A DNA stretch of 64,000 bases from an uncultured bacterium (lineage in GTDB: Bacteria; Verrucomicrobiota; Kiritimatiellia; CAIKKV01; CALHGX01). This document shows, one piece after another, positions 26,309 through 36,900 of this stretch (within the stretch, counting starts at the first letter, position 1; every line of letters starts with the position of its first letter). The stretch is from contig CALHGX010000021.1 in the NCBI GenBank assembly GCA_938031185.1, positions 1 through 64,000 on the forward strand, read 5' to 3'. The translations under genes and the position numbers were made by a program. The notes beneath the pieces were generated by a model. That model had not been told where the DNA came from. It searched no databases and saw nothing but the letters and a program-made list of their open reading frames with translations.

Positions 26309-26963
26309 GGGGACGCCCTCCTCTCACGGCTTTCTCCGGCTCCTCTCGGGGCTTGCAAATCCACACCTTGACGCCGATCTTGCCGGCCGTGGTGCGCGCC
26401 TCTGTGAAGCCGTACTCAATGTTCTCGCGCAGCGTATGCAGCGGTATCTTGCCTTCCTTGTACCACTCCGTTCGCGCCAGCTCCGCTCCGCCCAGCCGGC
26501 CAGCCACCCGGATGCGCACCCCTTCAACGCCCAAATCCATGGCCATCTTGATCGCCCGTTTCATCGCCCGCCGGAATGAAACGCGTCGCTCCAATTGCAG
26601 CGCCACGCTCTCCGCCACCAACTGGGCGTTGGTGTCAGGATTCCGTATTTCCCGGATATCAAGGTAGACTTCCTTGCCGGTCATCTTTGCAATCTCTTCC
26701 CTGATCCGCTCCAGGTCCTGGCCTTTGCGGCCGATCACAATGCCCGGCCGCGCCGTGTGAATCGTCACGCGGACCCGGTTTGCATACCGCTCAATGATGA
26801 TGTCGTCCACCGCCCCACCGGCCAGCCGCTTCTTCAGGAAGTCCCGGATGCGGATGTCTTCGTTCAGCAACTCGCCGAATGATTTCTTGTCGGCAAACCA
26901 GCGGGAACGCCACGCCCGCGTCACTGCGACCCGCATGCCGAATGGATTGACCTTCTGTCCCAA
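26292..26963 (-). CDS. rpsC: 30S ribosomal protein S3
   Basis: A 223-aa S3. [20 protein letters not shown] is the start, the KH domain has [20 protein letters not shown], and the C-terminal domain includes [40 protein letters not shown]3 lines the mRNA entry pore. It overlaps rplP by 17 bp and follows rplV by 28 bp. Confidence 0.97.
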   Translation of the reverse strand: MGQKVNPFGMRVAVTRAWRSRWFADKKSFGELLNEDIRIRDFLKKRLAGGAVDDIIIERYANRVRVTIHTARPGIVIGRKGQDLERIREEIAKMTGKEVYLDIREIRNPDTNAQLVAESVALQLERRVSFRRAMKRAIKMAMDLGVEGVRIRVAGRLGGAELARTEWYKEGKIPLHTLRENIEYGFTEARTTAGKIGVKVWICKPREEPEKAVRGGRPHAAYA

Positions 26964-26991
26964 GGGAATGCTCCTTTCAACGCCTCATCCG

Positions 26992-27339
26992 CTACCCGTT
27001 GTCCTGCCCGTCCGTCAGCGTGATGTGAATATGGCTCGTGCGACGGCGAATACGGCTGACCATGCCGCGGGCTCGCGGCCAGTGCCGCCTCAACGCCGGC
27101 CCTTCACCCACGATCGCTTCCTTCACGATCAGATCCTCCGCCGAGGCGCTATCCGAACGGTTGGAGGCGTTCGCAATCGCCGAACGCAGGGTTTTCCCCA
27201 TCAACACGGCCGCCTTGCGGCACGTCAAATCCGTGATCTTCAACGCGTCCGACACCGGCAACCCCTGTATCGCCCGCGCCAGATCTCGCGCCTTTCGCGG
27301 CGACAGCCGCGCATATCTCATGACCGCCTTGACTTCCAT
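26992..27339 (-). CDS. rplV: 50S ribosomal protein L22
   Basis: A 115-aa L22: MEVKAVMRYARLSPRKARDL, GLPVSDALKITDLTCRKAAV, and the tunnel hairpin around EGPALRRHWPRARGMVSRIR RRTSHIHITLTD. It lines the peptide exit tunnel at the macrolide constriction. Unusually, the gene directly upstream is not rpsS but an unrelated secreted-looking protein gene, 9 bp away. Confidence 0.97.
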   Translation of the reverse strand: MEVKAVMRYARLSPRKARDLARAIQGLPVSDALKITDLTCRKAAVLMGKTLRSAIANASNRSDSASAEDLIVKEAIVGEGPALRRHWPRARGMVSRIRRRTSHIHITLTDGQDNG

Positions 27340-27348
27340 GGCTCCCCT

Positions 27349-27819
27349 TCACTCTGCCGGCGAGCCGGCCAGAACCAGCCGGTCGCCCGCCTCCGGCGCG
27401 CGCCGCGTTTCCTCCTCCAGCACGGCTCCCGAAACATTCGGTCTCACATCCACCAAGCGCACGCGACCAATCACCCGCCCCTCCCGCACCACCAAATACC
27501 GCGCTCCTCCACGCAAACCATCCGCCCATCCGCGACGCGTGATCAGCAAGCCCAAGGCGGGGTTCACCTCCGCCACCACCAAGTCGTCGCCTGACAACGC
27601 CATCTCCGGCAACCGTCCTTCCACAAGCCGGCGCTCGCACCGCGCCCGATACCAATCCGCTTCACACCGCGCTTCAACCAACGCATCCGTCAAATAGGCC
27701 ACCCCGGCCGACCGCTCAGAATCCGCCGTAGGGCGCCCCTCACCCGAAGCCCCCAATACGTTCAAGCTCCAGAGCATCCACGCCGCCAACCCGCCCGTTG
27801 CCTGTTTCCGCCATCTCAT
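27349..27819 (-). CDS. Uncharacterised exported protein inserted in the S10 operon
   Basis: A 156-aa protein that is not a ribosomal protein. Residues 1-24 (MRWRKQATGGLAAWMLWSLN) have a basic start and hydrophobic core like a Sec signal peptide. A short helical segment carries two cysteines (C52, C61 in EARCEADWYRARCERR). Residues about 79-150 form a compact beta-rich domain: LVVAEVNPALGLLITRRGWA, DGLRGGARYLVVREGRVIGR, VRLVDVRPNVSGAVLEEE, APEAGDRLVLAG. This pattern, with a bound-ligand-like G-x-R-x-G turn, is reminiscent of small beta-barrels in cell-envelope proteins, but I do not recognise a named family. It sits with 10 and 9 bp gaps between rpsS and rplV, so it must be cotranscribed with ribosomal proteins. 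Function unknown. Confidence 0.75.
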   Translation of the reverse strand: MRWRKQATGGLAAWMLWSLNVLGASGEGRPTADSERSAGVAYLTDALVEARCEADWYRARCERRLVEGRLPEMALSGDDLVVAEVNPALGLLITRRGWADGLRGGARYLVVREGRVIGRVRLVDVRPNVSGAVLEEETRRAPEAGDRLVLAGSPAE

Positions 27820-27829
27820 CGTCCAGCAC

Positions 27830-28114
27830 CTATTTCAGCGCCACCGCTTTGTCGGTATGCACGCCGTGTTTGCGGAACACCCGCGTCGGCGCAAATTCGC
27901 CCAATCGATGCCCGACCATGTGCTCGGTGATGTAAACCGGCATGTGTTGCTTGCCGTTGTGCACAGCCAGCGTGTGCCCGATGAACTCCGGCACAATCAT
28001 GGACCGGCGCGACCACGTCTTGATCACCCGCTTGTCGCCCGCGCGCGCCAGTGTCTCCACTTTCTTCAACAGCTTCGGGTCCACATACGGACCCTTCTTG
28101 AGTGAACGACCCAT
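27830..28114 (-). CDS. rpsS: 30S ribosomal protein S19
   Basis: A 94-aa S19: [20 protein letters not shown], then [46 protein letters not shown], which is close to universal. It is in the head of the 30S, next to S13. It starts 1 bp after the rplB stop. Confidence 0.97.
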   Translation of the reverse strand: MGRSLKKGPYVDPKLLKKVETLARAGDKRVIKTWSRRSMIVPEFIGHTLAVHNGKQHMPVYITEHMVGHRLGEFAPTRVFRKHGVHTDKAVALK

Positions 28115-28115
28115 G

Positions 28116-28940
28116 TTACTTTCTCCGACTCACAATAAACCGGTTCGACGGTTTGCGCCGACCGCGTGTCTTTCGACCCTTCGTCAGCTCGCCCCACGGC
28201 GTCACCGGATGTCCGCCTCCCGACGTGCGGCCCTCGCCACCACCCATGGGATGGTCCACCGGGTTCATGGCCACGCCGCGTACGGTGGGCCGAATACCCC
28301 GCCACCGTTTGCGTCCCGCCTTTCCCAGACTAACCGTTTCATGCTCGAGGTTGCCCACCTGCCCGATGGTTGCCATGCACGCCTCGCGAATGCGGCGGAT
28401 TTCACCGGACGGAAGCTTGAGGTGCGCCCATCCGCCCTCCCGAGCCATGAGTTGGGCCACCTGCCCCGCGCTGCGCGCCATCTGCCCGCCGCCGCCCGGA
28501 CGAAGCTCGATGTTGTGCACCGGCAGTCCTAACGGAATCCGCGCCAGCGGCAGCGCATTGCCCAGCGTCGGCTCAGCGTCCGGACCGGACATCACCCGCA
28601 TGCCCACTGTCAGCCCCGCCGGTGCCAGCATGTATCTTTTCTCGCCATCCTTGTAGTGCAGCAGCGCAATCAGCGCGGACCGGTTCGGATCGTATTCGAT
28701 AGCTGCGACTTTGGCCGGAATGCCCCATTTCTCGCGACGAAAGTCAATCACTCGCAGTTTCCGTTTGTGCCCGCCGCCTCGGTGCCGCACAGTGATACGT
28801 CCCGCGGAATTCCGCCCCGCCTTGCCGCCGGCGGGCTTCGTCAGGCGGCGCTCCGGCTTTTTCTTCGCGATTCCATTGCGGTCCAGCAACGCCGTGTAGC
28901 GCAGGGATGGCGTCACAGCACGATAGGTCTTCAGCGGCAT
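28116..28940 (-). CDS. rplB: 50S ribosomal protein L2
   Basis: A 274-aa L2, normal length. Landmarks are [60 protein letters not shown] and the C-terminal [20 protein letters not shown], containing the histidine-bearing loop near the peptidyl transferase centre. L2 is needed for subunit association and peptide bond formation. Between rplW and rpsS as usual. Confidence 0.97.
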   Translation of the reverse strand: MPLKTYRAVTPSLRYTALLDRNGIAKKKPERRLTKPAGGKAGRNSAGRITVRHRGGGHKRKLRVIDFRREKWGIPAKVAAIEYDPNRSALIALLHYKDGEKRYMLAPAGLTVGMRVMSGPDAEPTLGNALPLARIPLGLPVHNIELRPGGGGQMARSAGQVAQLMAREGGWAHLKLPSGEIRRIREACMATIGQVGNLEHETVSLGKAGRKRWRGIRPTVRGVAMNPVDHPMGGGEGRTSGGGHPVTPWGELTKGRKTRGRRKPSNRFIVSRRK

Positions 28941-28953
28941 CGGTATTTCCTCG

Positions 28954-29238
28954 TCAGGTAAGTTCGATCTTTTCGCCGGCTTTCAGCGTCACGACGGCTC
29001 GCTTCCAGTTCGACCGCCGCCCATAATGCGGGGTCCGTTCCCGCCGCATCTTGCCAAGCACGTTCATGGTGTTGACCTTGACCACCGTCACCTTGAACAT
29101 CTGCTCCACGGCGCGCTTGATTTCTAGTTTGTTTGCCCGCGGGTCCACTTTGAACAGGTATTTGTTCTCGGCCGCCGCTAGGCGGGATCCCTTTTCGGTG
29201 ACGTGCAGGGAACGAATCACGTTGTCTGTGTCTCTCAT
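28954..29238 (-). CDS. rplW: 50S ribosomal protein L23
   Basis: A 94-aa L23: [56 protein letters not shown], with the conserved tail [15 protein letters not shown]. It is the docking point for trigger factor and SRP at the tunnel exit. Its start overlaps rplD by 4 bp (ATGA). Confidence 0.96.
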   Translation of the reverse strand: MRDTDNVIRSLHVTEKGSRLAAAENKYLFKVDPRANKLEIKRAVEQMFKVTVVKVNTMNVLGKMRRERTPHYGRRSNWKRAVVTLKAGEKIELT

Positions 29239-29873
29239 GCGGCCCCCTTCCGGGCTTCGCTCAGTCGCGCCTGCAGACGCTCCAGCGCCGCGCGCGTGAT
29301 CAGCACCAGCGGATGACGAAGCAATTGATATGTATGAATCGAATCGGGCGTGCCCACGGCCACACCGGTCATGTTGCGCGTCGCCCGCCAGAGATTGCGG
29401 TCCTCCCGCTCCACGACAATCAGCGCTTTAGGCGCCGAAAGCGCCTTCAACATCTGCTGCACGAGGCGCGTCTTAGGTTCCCTCATTTCCAAGCCGGCCA
29501 GAACGCGAACCGCGCCCGCCTCCACCCGCATGGAAAACGCCCGGCGAAACGCGAGACGCTCGACTTTGCGCGGCAACTTCACCGAGTAGTCCCGCGGATG
29601 CGGACCGAAAGCCACGCCCCCGCCCCGCCACACCGGCGACTGGCGGTACCCTGATCGAGCGCGTCCCGTTCCCTTCTGACGCCATGGTTTACGGCCGCTT
29701 CCCGCCACTTCGCCCTTCCGCAGCGTAGACGCCGTCCCGGCGCGGCAGTTCGCTCGGTGAGCTACCACCGCCTCCTGCACCGCCTGCCCGCCCCGTCGAA
29801 CCAGCAGCGCGTCGGGAAACTCCACTTCGCCCACCTCGGCCCCGCTTATGTCGTACACACGAAGACTGCTCAT
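29235..29873 (-). CDS. rplD: 50S ribosomal protein L4
   Basis: A 212-aa L4. The start [20 protein letters not shown] is chosen over the 279-aa ORF, whose extra N-terminus reads out of frame into rplC. The tunnel loop [40 protein letters not shown] is strongly conserved. Later, [25 protein letters not shown]. In Escherichia coli L4 also represses the S10 operon. It overlaps rplC and rplW by 4 bp each. Confidence 0.96.
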   Translation of the reverse strand: MSSLRVYDISGAEVGEVEFPDALLVRRGGQAVQEAVVAHRANCRAGTASTLRKGEVAGSGRKPWRQKGTGRARSGYRQSPVWRGGGVAFGPHPRDYSVKLPRKVERLAFRRAFSMRVEAGAVRVLAGLEMREPKTRLVQQMLKALSAPKALIVVEREDRNLWRATRNMTGVAVGTPDSIHTYQLLRHPLVLITRAALERLQARLSEARKGAA

Positions 29874-30511
29874 GATGCCCGCCCCGCCTTCTTGCGCGCC
29901 TTGCGGACCACCAGCACGCTGCCCGCAGGTCCCGGCACGGCGCCCTGCACCAGCAGGAGGTTCTCGGCCGGCCGGACTTGAACGACCTTCAGATTCTGTT
30001 GCGTCACCTTGACGTGCCCCATGTGTCCAGGCATCCGCTTGTTCTTGTGAATCCGCCCCGGAAAAGATCGACAACCGATCGAACCAATCCGCCGCTTGGA
30101 GTGACCACCATGGGTGACCGGGCCGCCAGCCATGCCATGTCGCCTCATCACTCCCTGAAATCCGCGCCCCTTGGTCATACCGGTCACATCCACGTGCGTC
30201 ACCCCCTCAAAGAGGGCCACCGTCACCGGTTGATTCACTTCGTAGGCATCCCCCTCCTCCACGGCAAACTCATGGAGATGCCGGCACGCCTGAGCGCCAG
30301 CCTTCTTGAAGTGCCCCACTTGCGGACGCCGCGCCCGCCCCTGGTCCAACGGCTCATACCCCACCTGGAAGGCGTCGTATCCGTCCGTCGCCTTGGTCTT
30401 CCGCTGCACCACCACGCACGGCCCCACTTCCAGAACCGTCACGGGCACCTGGCGACCCTCCTCGCCAAAAACGCGGGCCATTCCGATTTTCTTTCCAATC
30501 AACCCTTGCAT
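29870..30511 (-). CDS. rplC: 50S ribosomal protein L3
   Basis: A 213-aa L3: MQGLIGKKIGMARVFGEEGR, then VTGMTKGRGFQGVMRRHGMA GGPVTHGGHSKRRIGSIG, the loop that reaches the peptidyl transferase centre and carries the Gln methylated in some species. The tail [10 protein letters not shown] is basic. It lies 8 bp after rpsJ and overlaps rplD by 4 bp. Confidence 0.97.
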   Translation of the reverse strand: MQGLIGKKIGMARVFGEEGRQVPVTVLEVGPCVVVQRKTKATDGYDAFQVGYEPLDQGRARRPQVGHFKKAGAQACRHLHEFAVEEGDAYEVNQPVTVALFEGVTHVDVTGMTKGRGFQGVMRRHGMAGGPVTHGGHSKRRIGSIGCRSFPGRIHKNKRMPGHMGHVKVTQQNLKVVQVRPAENLLLVQGAVPGPAGSVLVVRKARKKAGRAS

Positions 30512-30519
30512 GACACAAC

Positions 30520-30828
30520 CTAAATCCTGATCGTGATATCCACACCCGCCGGCATATTGAGCTTCTTGAGTTCATCCACCGTCTTGGCGGTCGGCTCGAT
30601 AATGTCCAGCAACCTCTTGTGCGTTCGCACCTCGAACTGCTCCATGGACTTCTTGTCCGCATGCGGGCTGCGATTCACGCTGAACCGCTCAACGCGGGTC
30701 GGCATGGGTATCGGCCCCGCCACGCGGGCGCCGGTTCGCTTGGCCGTCTCGACAATGTCGGAGACCGACTGATCCAGCACCCGATAATCATAGGCTCTCA
30801 ACCGGATTCGTATGCGTTGATTCTCCAT
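30520..30828 (-). CDS. rpsJ: 30S ribosomal protein S10
   Basis: A 102-aa S10. It starts at [20 protein letters not shown], since codons before it belong to the spacer after fus[41 protein letters not shown] is the conserved core. S10 doubles as NusE in transcription antitermination. It follows fusA by 8 bp, with no tuf gene between them, so str and S10 genes are joined. Confidence 0.97.
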   Translation of the reverse strand: MENQRIRIRLRAYDYRVLDQSVSDIVETAKRTGARVAGPIPMPTRVERFSVNRSPHADKKSMEQFEVRTHKRLLDIIEPTAKTVDELKKLNMPAGVDITIRI

Positions 30829-30836
30829 CGCGCCTC

Positions 30837-32972
30837 TCACTGGTTTAGCAACTGGTGTTGAATCGCCTCCGGCACTATATCAAACCGGGTTGGCTCCATG
30901 GTGTAGCTGGCGCGCCCGCGGGTCAGCGAGCGAATCGCCGTAGAATAGCCGAAAATCTCCGCGAGGGGAACCAGCGCATGAATCACTTGCGCCGCATCCC
31001 GCGCCGCAATGTCCCGAATCTGGCCGCGCCGCCCGTTCAAGTCGCCGATCACGTCCCCGAGATGTTCCGCGGGCACCGTGATTTCCATGGCCATGATGGG
31101 TTCCAGCAGGACGGGTCCCGCCGCTCGCACCGCTTCCCGTAACGCCAGACAGGCCGCCGTCCTGAACGCCACATCAGTGGACTCCTGCTCGTGGAAAGCG
31201 CCTCCCACCACGCGCACCCGAACATCCGTCAGATTGTAATTGGCCAGCACCCCGGTGGTCAGACCATCGCGAATGCCTTCTTCTGTGGCCGGACGGAAAG
31301 CCGCGGGAATCCGCGTCGCCGGCACATCGAATTCAATCCGATTGCCCTCTCCGCGGGGCCCCGGCTCCACCTCGAGCACCACCTGCGCCATGTGCCGCTG
31401 GCCGCCGATCTCTCGCTCGAAGCGATGCTCGCCGCGCCCGTGACCCGTAATCGTTTCCCGGTAAGAGACCATCGGCTTGCCCGTGTTAGCCTCCACCTTC
31501 CACTCCCGCAACATTCGGTCCCGCAGGATCTCCAGGTGCAGTTCGCCCATACCGCTGATCAGCGTCTGCCCCGTTTCGGCATCTGTCGTGATCACGCACG
31601 TGGGGTCTTCCGCCGCCAAATCCTCCAGCGCGGCGTTCAGTTTTTCGCGATCCGCTTGGGACTTCGGTTCGATCGCCATCGCCATTACCGGCTCGGGAAA
31701 GCGAATGCGCTCCAGCTCGACCGGCTGGTGCTCTGCGCAGAATGTGTCGCCCGTGCTGCCCTGCTTCACCCCTACCACGCCGCCGATCTCTCCGGAATAA
31801 AGCGTTTCCACCTCCTCCCGCGCGTCGGCATGGAGCAGCACCAGGCGGCTGATCCGATCGCGCTTCCGCGTACGGGGGTTGTAGATGTTGTGCCCTTTGC
31901 GCAACTGGCCTGAATACACGCGAACCAGCGCCAGACGCCCAACGTATGGGTCGTTCACCAGCTTGAACACCAGCGCCGCGGTCGGGCCCGAATCGTCCGC
32001 CTCGCGCAAAACAATCGCATGCGTCTTGGGATGATGTCCCGCCACCGGGGGCAAATCGGCCGGGGAAGGCAGATAATCCACCACCGCATCCAGCAGCGGC
32101 TGAACCCCCTTGTTCCGCAACGCCGCGCCGGCCAGCACTGGCACCATGCGACCGCTCACAACGGCGCGCCGAATGCCGGCACGAATGGTTTCCGCCGGCA
32201 AATCGGGATGCTCCAGATACGCCTCCAGCACCGCTTCGTCCGCCTCGGCCAGTTTCTCAAGCATGCGCGCGCGCGCCGCCTCCGCCGCCGCCGCCATTTC
32301 CGGAGGCACCGGCCCCCGCTCGCACCGCGCGCCCAGCGTTCGTTCGTCGAACAAGACCCGCTCCATGGTCACCAGATCAATCACGCCACGGAAACTTTCC
32401 TCGCGGCCCCACGGGATTTGCACCGGCACCGCATTCGCACCCAGCCGATCCCGCATCTCGCCAACCACCGCTTCAAAGTCCGCGCCGATGCGGTCCATCT
32501 TGTTCACGAAAGCGATTCGCGGCACGCCATATCGGTTCGCCTGGCGCCAAACGGTTTCCGACTGCGGCTGCACCCGCCCCACCGCGCAAAACACGCCGAT
32601 CGCGCCATCCAACACCCGCAGCGAGCGCTCCACCTCGACCGTGAAATCAACATGGCCCGGCGTATCAATCAGATTAATCTGACAGTCGCGCCAGAAACAT
32701 GTTGTCGCGGCGCTCGTAATCGTGATCCCGCGTTCCTTTTCCTGTGGCATGAAGTCCATGACCGCCGTGCCTTCATGCACTTCGCCCATGCGATGCACCC
32801 GGCCCGCGTAGAACAGAATCCGCTCCGACACCGTCGTCTTGCCCGCATCAATGTGCGCAACAATGCCGATGTTGCGGACCTTGGCCAACGGCCGGCAGCG
32901 CTCCGGCGCTTCCCGCCTTCGCGTCTCGTCCGTCCGCCCGGTCTCTGATGATCTCTCCGCCACCGCCGTCAT
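30837..32972 (-). CDS. fusA: Elongation factor G
   Basis: A 711-aa translocation GTPase. G1 is AHIDAGKTT, the switch I region contains [20 protein letters not shown]3 is DTPGHVDF, G4 is NKMD. Domains II-V follow, including the domain [23 protein letters not shown]-type segment and C-terminal [21 protein letters not shown] 30-residue Arg/Glu-rich N-terminal extension ([20 protein letters not shown]) precedes the usual start, with no internal start codon to replace it. It lies between rpsG and rpsJ. Confidence 0.96.
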   Translation of the reverse strand: MTAVAERSSETGRTDETRRREAPERCRPLAKVRNIGIVAHIDAGKTTVSERILFYAGRVHRMGEVHEGTAVMDFMPQEKERGITITSAATTCFWRDCQINLIDTPGHVDFTVEVERSLRVLDGAIGVFCAVGRVQPQSETVWRQANRYGVPRIAFVNKMDRIGADFEAVVGEMRDRLGANAVPVQIPWGREESFRGVIDLVTMERVLFDERTLGARCERGPVPPEMAAAAEAARARMLEKLAEADEAVLEAYLEHPDLPAETIRAGIRRAVVSGRMVPVLAGAALRNKGVQPLLDAVVDYLPSPADLPPVAGHHPKTHAIVLREADDSGPTAALVFKLVNDPYVGRLALVRVYSGQLRKGHNIYNPRTRKRDRISRLVLLHADAREEVETLYSGEIGGVVGVKQGSTGDTFCAEHQPVELERIRFPEPVMAMAIEPKSQADREKLNAALEDLAAEDPTCVITTDAETGQTLISGMGELHLEILRDRMLREWKVEANTGKPMVSYRETITGHGRGEHRFEREIGGQRHMAQVVLEVEPGPRGEGNRIEFDVPATRIPAAFRPATEEGIRDGLTTGVLANYNLTDVRVRVVGGAFHEQESTDVAFRTAACLALREAVRAAGPVLLEPIMAMEITVPAEHLGDVIGDLNGRRGQIRDIAARDAAQVIHALVPLAEIFGYSTAIRSLTRGRASYTMEPTRFDIVPEAIQHQLLNQ

Positions 32973-33019
32973 GATCCATGAACCCGGCGGCGCTTGCGCG
33001 CCGCCTTCGCCCGCTCAGC

Positions 33020-33499
33020 TCACCACCGATAATGGGCAAACGCCTTGTTGGCCTGCGCCATCTTGTGCGTATCGTCCCGCTTCTTGATCGCGTTGCCCTG
33101 CTCGGCATACGCGTCCATGATCTCCATCGCCAGCGCCCGCCCCATGGGCACACCGCGGCGCGCCCGGGCGTACTGCAGCAGCCACCGCATGGCCAGAGCC
33201 AACTGCCTTTCGCCGGCCACCTCCACCGGCACCTGATACGTCGCCCCACCCACCCGCCGGGACTTGACCTCCACGCGAGGCATGACGTTGTCGATCGCCC
33301 GCATGAGCACTTCCAACGGATCGGCGTTCATCTTCTCCCGCACGGCATCCAACGCGCTGTTCACAATGCCCACTGCCACGGACTTCTTGCCCCGCTGCAT
33401 CAGGCGATTGGTCAGCCGCGCGACCAGCTCGCTATTGTATCGCGTATCCGGCATGACCGGCCGCGGCACGCTTCTGCGTCGTCTTCCCATATTGATCAC
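33020..33499 (-). CDS. rpsG: 30S ribosomal protein S7
   Basis: A 159-aa S7: RRSVPRPVMPDTRYNSELVA RLTNRLMQRGKKSVA, then GGATYQVPVEVAGERQLALA MRWLLQYARARRGVPMG, with the C-terminal AEQGNAIKKRDDTHKMAQAN KAFAHYRW. It nucleates assembly of the 30S head and lines the E site. It lies 5 bp after rpsL. Confidence 0.97.
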   Translation of the reverse strand: MINMGRRRRSVPRPVMPDTRYNSELVARLTNRLMQRGKKSVAVGIVNSALDAVREKMNADPLEVLMRAIDNVMPRVEVKSRRVGGATYQVPVEVAGERQLALAMRWLLQYARARRGVPMGRALAMEIMDAYAEQGNAIKKRDDTHKMAQANKAFAHYRW

Positions 33500-33504
33500 C
33501 CGTC

Positions 33505-33885
33505 CTAGGCGCTTGCCTTCGGCCGCTTGGCGCCATACTTCGACCGCCCGCGATGCCGGCCCTCGACCCCAAGGCTGTCCAACGTCCCGCGCACAATGTG
33601 GTATCGCACACCGGGCAGATCCTTCACCCGTCCGCCGCGAACCAGCACCACGCTATGCTCCTGCAGGTTGTGCCCTTCTCCGGGAATGTACGCAGTCACT
33701 TCCTCGCCGTTCGTCAACCGCACCCGGGCCACCTTGCGCAATGCCGAATTCGGCTTCTTGGGTGTTTGCGTCTTGACCAAAAGACACACGCCTCGCCGCT
33801 GCGGACAGCCTTGCAGCGCAGGCGACTTGCTCTTCGCGCCCTGCGGCCGGCGGCCTTTTCTCACCAACTGACTAATCGTCGGCAT
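33505..33885 (-). CDS. rpsL: 30S ribosomal protein S12
   Basis: A 126-aa S12: [60 protein letters not shown]. The lysines in KKPNSA and RVKDLPG, where streptomycin-resistance changes occur, are the wild-type residues, as is the Asp that is methylthiolated in some bacteria. First gene of the str segment, preceded by the overlapping rpoC terminator and promoter described separately. Confidence 0.97.
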   Translation of the reverse strand: MPTISQLVRKGRRPQGAKSKSPALQGCPQRRGVCLLVKTQTPKKPNSALRKVARVRLTNGEEVTAYIPGEGHNLQEHSVVLVRGGRVKDLPGVRYHIVRGTLDSLGVEGRHRGRSKYGAKRPKASA

Positions 33886-33919
33886 CGCTTCCCCTTGAAT
33901 TCTTCAACGCACTCAACGC

Positions 33920-33950
33920 AAAAAGGCGGGCATCATACCGGACGCCCGCC
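33920..33950 (-). terminator. Intrinsic terminator of the rif operon
   Basis: Just after the rpoC stop region the minus strand reads GGCGGGC - 12-nt loop - GCCCGCC followed by TTTTTG, a compact GC-rich hairpin with a U-run. It overlaps the rpsL promoter: the -10 hexamer lies in its loop. Note that the transcription direction is toward lower coordinates, so rpoC ends at 33963 and rpsL starts at 33885. Confidence 0.75.
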
Positions 33951-33960
33951 CGCTTGACAA
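33932..33960 (-). promoter_or_regulatory. Sigma-70 promoter for rpsL-rpsG-fusA and the ribosomal superoperon
   Basis: TTGTCA (5 of 6 consensus) and TATGAT (5 of 6) are separated by 17 bp. The predicted transcription start lies near 33925, about 40 nt before the rpsL ATG. The spacer and -10 coincide with the left arm and loop of the rpoC terminator hairpin, so initiation and termination signals share the same 30 bp. Confidence 0.75.
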
Positions 33961-33962
33961 GA

Positions 33963-36900
33963 CTATCCAAGCAATTCCTGTATCTTCTTTTCCGCCGGCT
34001 TTTCTGCGGGCAGTTCTTCCTCCGGAATCGGCTCGGCCAGCGGCACCAATTTGATGTTGCGGAACATCGGAAAACCCGTGCCGCCTGGTATCAGCCGGCC
34101 CATGATCACATTCTCCTTGAACCCGTACAGCGCATCCACGCGGCCCAGCGTCGCCGCCTCCGTAAGCACGCGGGTCGTGTCCTGGAAGGAAGCCGCCGAG
34201 ATGAAGCTCTCGGTCTCCAACGCGGACTTGGTGATGCCCAGCAAGGCGGGCAGCGCTTCCGCGGGCCGTTTGCCTTCGGCCACCGCTTGCGCGTTGACTT
34301 CCTGGAAACGCTGGCGTTCGACTTGTTCGCCCCAGAGGAACTCCGTGTCGCCCGGTTCGGTGATCCGGACTTTGCGCAACATCTGCCGCACGATGACCTC
34401 GATGTGCTTGTCGTTGATCTCCACGCCCTGCAACCGATAGACCTGCTGCACTTCGTTCACCAGGTATTCCTGCAGCTCCTGGGGCCCGCAGATTTCAAGA
34501 ATTTCCTGTGGCACCACAGGGCCTTCGGTCAACTGCTGGCCTTTCTGCACGTAATCGCCCTTGATGACCACGATGTGCTTGCCCATCGGGATGAGATGCT
34601 GTTCCTCATCGCCGGTCACGGTGTCCCGAATGATCAGGCAGCGGCGGCCGCGCTGATTGGGGCCGAAGTCCACGACTCCGTCAATCTTCGCGATTTCCGC
34701 GGCGTCCTTCGGGCGACGGGCCTCAAACAGCTCGGCCACTCGTGGCAGGCCGCCGGTAATGTCCTTGGTCTTCGATTCCTTGCGCGGTGTCTTGGCCAGC
34801 ACCGCGCCCGCCGCCACTTTCTGCCCATCCTTGACAAGGACGTGCGCGCCCACGGGAATGCTGTAGGCCGTGTGCTGAGCGCCGGCACCTGGATATTCCA
34901 CCACAATCTGCGGATGCAGGTCCTCTTTGTGATCCAGCACCACGGTGGCCATCAGACCGGTGGACTGGTCCACCTCCTTCTTGACCGTCACGTTTTCCAC
35001 GAATCCCTGGCAACGCACCACCCCCGCGCGTTCGGCCAGAATGGGGACGCTGTAGGGGTCCCACTCGATGAAGCTTAAGCCCTTCGTCACCGCGCCGCCA
35101 TCCGCCACGGAAATGATGGCGCCGATGGCCAGGCTGTGCCGTTCCAGCTCCCGCCCCGCGTTGTCCATGATCACAATCGATCCGTTCTTATTCAACGCCA
35201 CAAACCGGCCCTCGTCGTTGCGCACCACCCGCAGGTTCTCATACTTGACGGTGCCGTCATGCTTGGACACGACGTGGGGCTGCTTGAACACCGAACTCGC
35301 CGTGCCGCCGATGTGAAACGTCCGCATGGTCAACTGGGTGCCCGGCTCGCCGATGGACTGCGCGGCAATGATCCCGACGGCCGTTCCAATGTCCACCATC
35401 CGGCCGGTCGCCAGATCTCGGCCGTAGCAGCGCGCGCAGATGCCGCGCCGCGATTCGCAGGTCAGCACACTGCGGATCCGTACATGGTCCACATCCGCGT
35501 CGGCAATCTTGTCCACCGTCTGTTCGTCAAGCAGCGTGCCTGCCGGCGCCAGCAGCTCGCGGGTGATCGGATGCAATACGTCCGCCACCAGCGTTCGTCC
35601 GAGAATCCGATCGCGCAGCGACACCAGTTCTTCGTCCCCTTCGCCGATCGCCTTGACGGCAATCCCATTCAACGTATTGCAGTCCTGCTCCACCACGCGC
35701 ACGTCCTGCGCCACATCCACCAGCTTGCGCGTCAGGTAGCCGGCATCCGCCGTCTTCAAGGCCGTATCCGCCAGACCCTTGCGCGCACCGTGCGTGCTGA
35801 TGAAGTACTCCAGCACGCTCAAGCCCTCGCGAAAATTGGACACGATCGGCCGCTCGATGATCTCGCCGGACGGCTTGGCCATCAACCCCCGCATGCCGGC
35901 CAACTGCCGGATCTGCTGCCGACTGCCGCGGGCTTTGGAGTCCACCATCATGAAAATCGGGTTGATTTCGTTCTTGCCGGCGTTTTCCTCAATCGCCCGG
36001 TACATGGCGTTGGATATTTCGTCGGTGGCCTGCGTCCAAACGTCCACGATCTTGTTGTACCGTTCGCCATCGGTGATCACCCCGCGCCGATATTGCGCCT
36101 CCACTTCCGCCACCCGTCGCCGCGCCTTGGCGATGATGCCCTCCTTGTCGGCCGGAATAATCATGTCCTCCAAACCGATGGAAACGCCGGAAAGCGTCGC
36201 GTGTTCAAAGCCGATGTTTTTCAGCCGATCCAGCACCCGCACCGTGGCCTCGTGCCCGCTCAACCGGTAGCACTGCCAGATCAGCCGCCCCAGGAAGCCC
36301 TTGTCGCAACATCGGTTGATGAAGCCGAGACCCGCGGGCAGAATTTCGTTGAACAACACCCGGCCCACCGTGGTGGTGATCACCCGTGCCTCCCGGTCGC
36401 CAAACACGGTCTCATGCCCATAGTCCGGATTCCGCAACCGGATCCGGTCGTGAATCTTCAGCGCGCCTTCGTCATAAGCCAGACGAACCTCCGACGGCCC
36501 ATTGAAGAGCGGCAGCGACTCCCGCGCCCGTCCCTCCGCCGCCTTGCGCCGTGCCTCGGTCAGCCGGTCCTTCTGGGATGCCGAAGTCAGGTAGTAAAGC
36601 CCCAGCGCAATGTCCTGGGTCGGGGTCATCACCGGGCGCCCGCTGGACGGCGAAAACACGTTGTTGGTCGAGAGCATCAGCAGCCGCGATTCCATTTGCG
36701 CTTCAATGGACAACGGCACGTGCACGGCCATCTGGTCGCCGTCGAAGTCCGCGTTATATGCCGTGCAGACCAGTGGATGAACCTGGATCGCCTCGCCCTC
36801 CACCAGCACCGGCTCGAACGACTGGATGCTGAGGCGGTGCAGCGTGGGGGCGCGATTCAGCAACACGGTCTTGTCGCGCGTGATTTCCTCCAAAATACCC

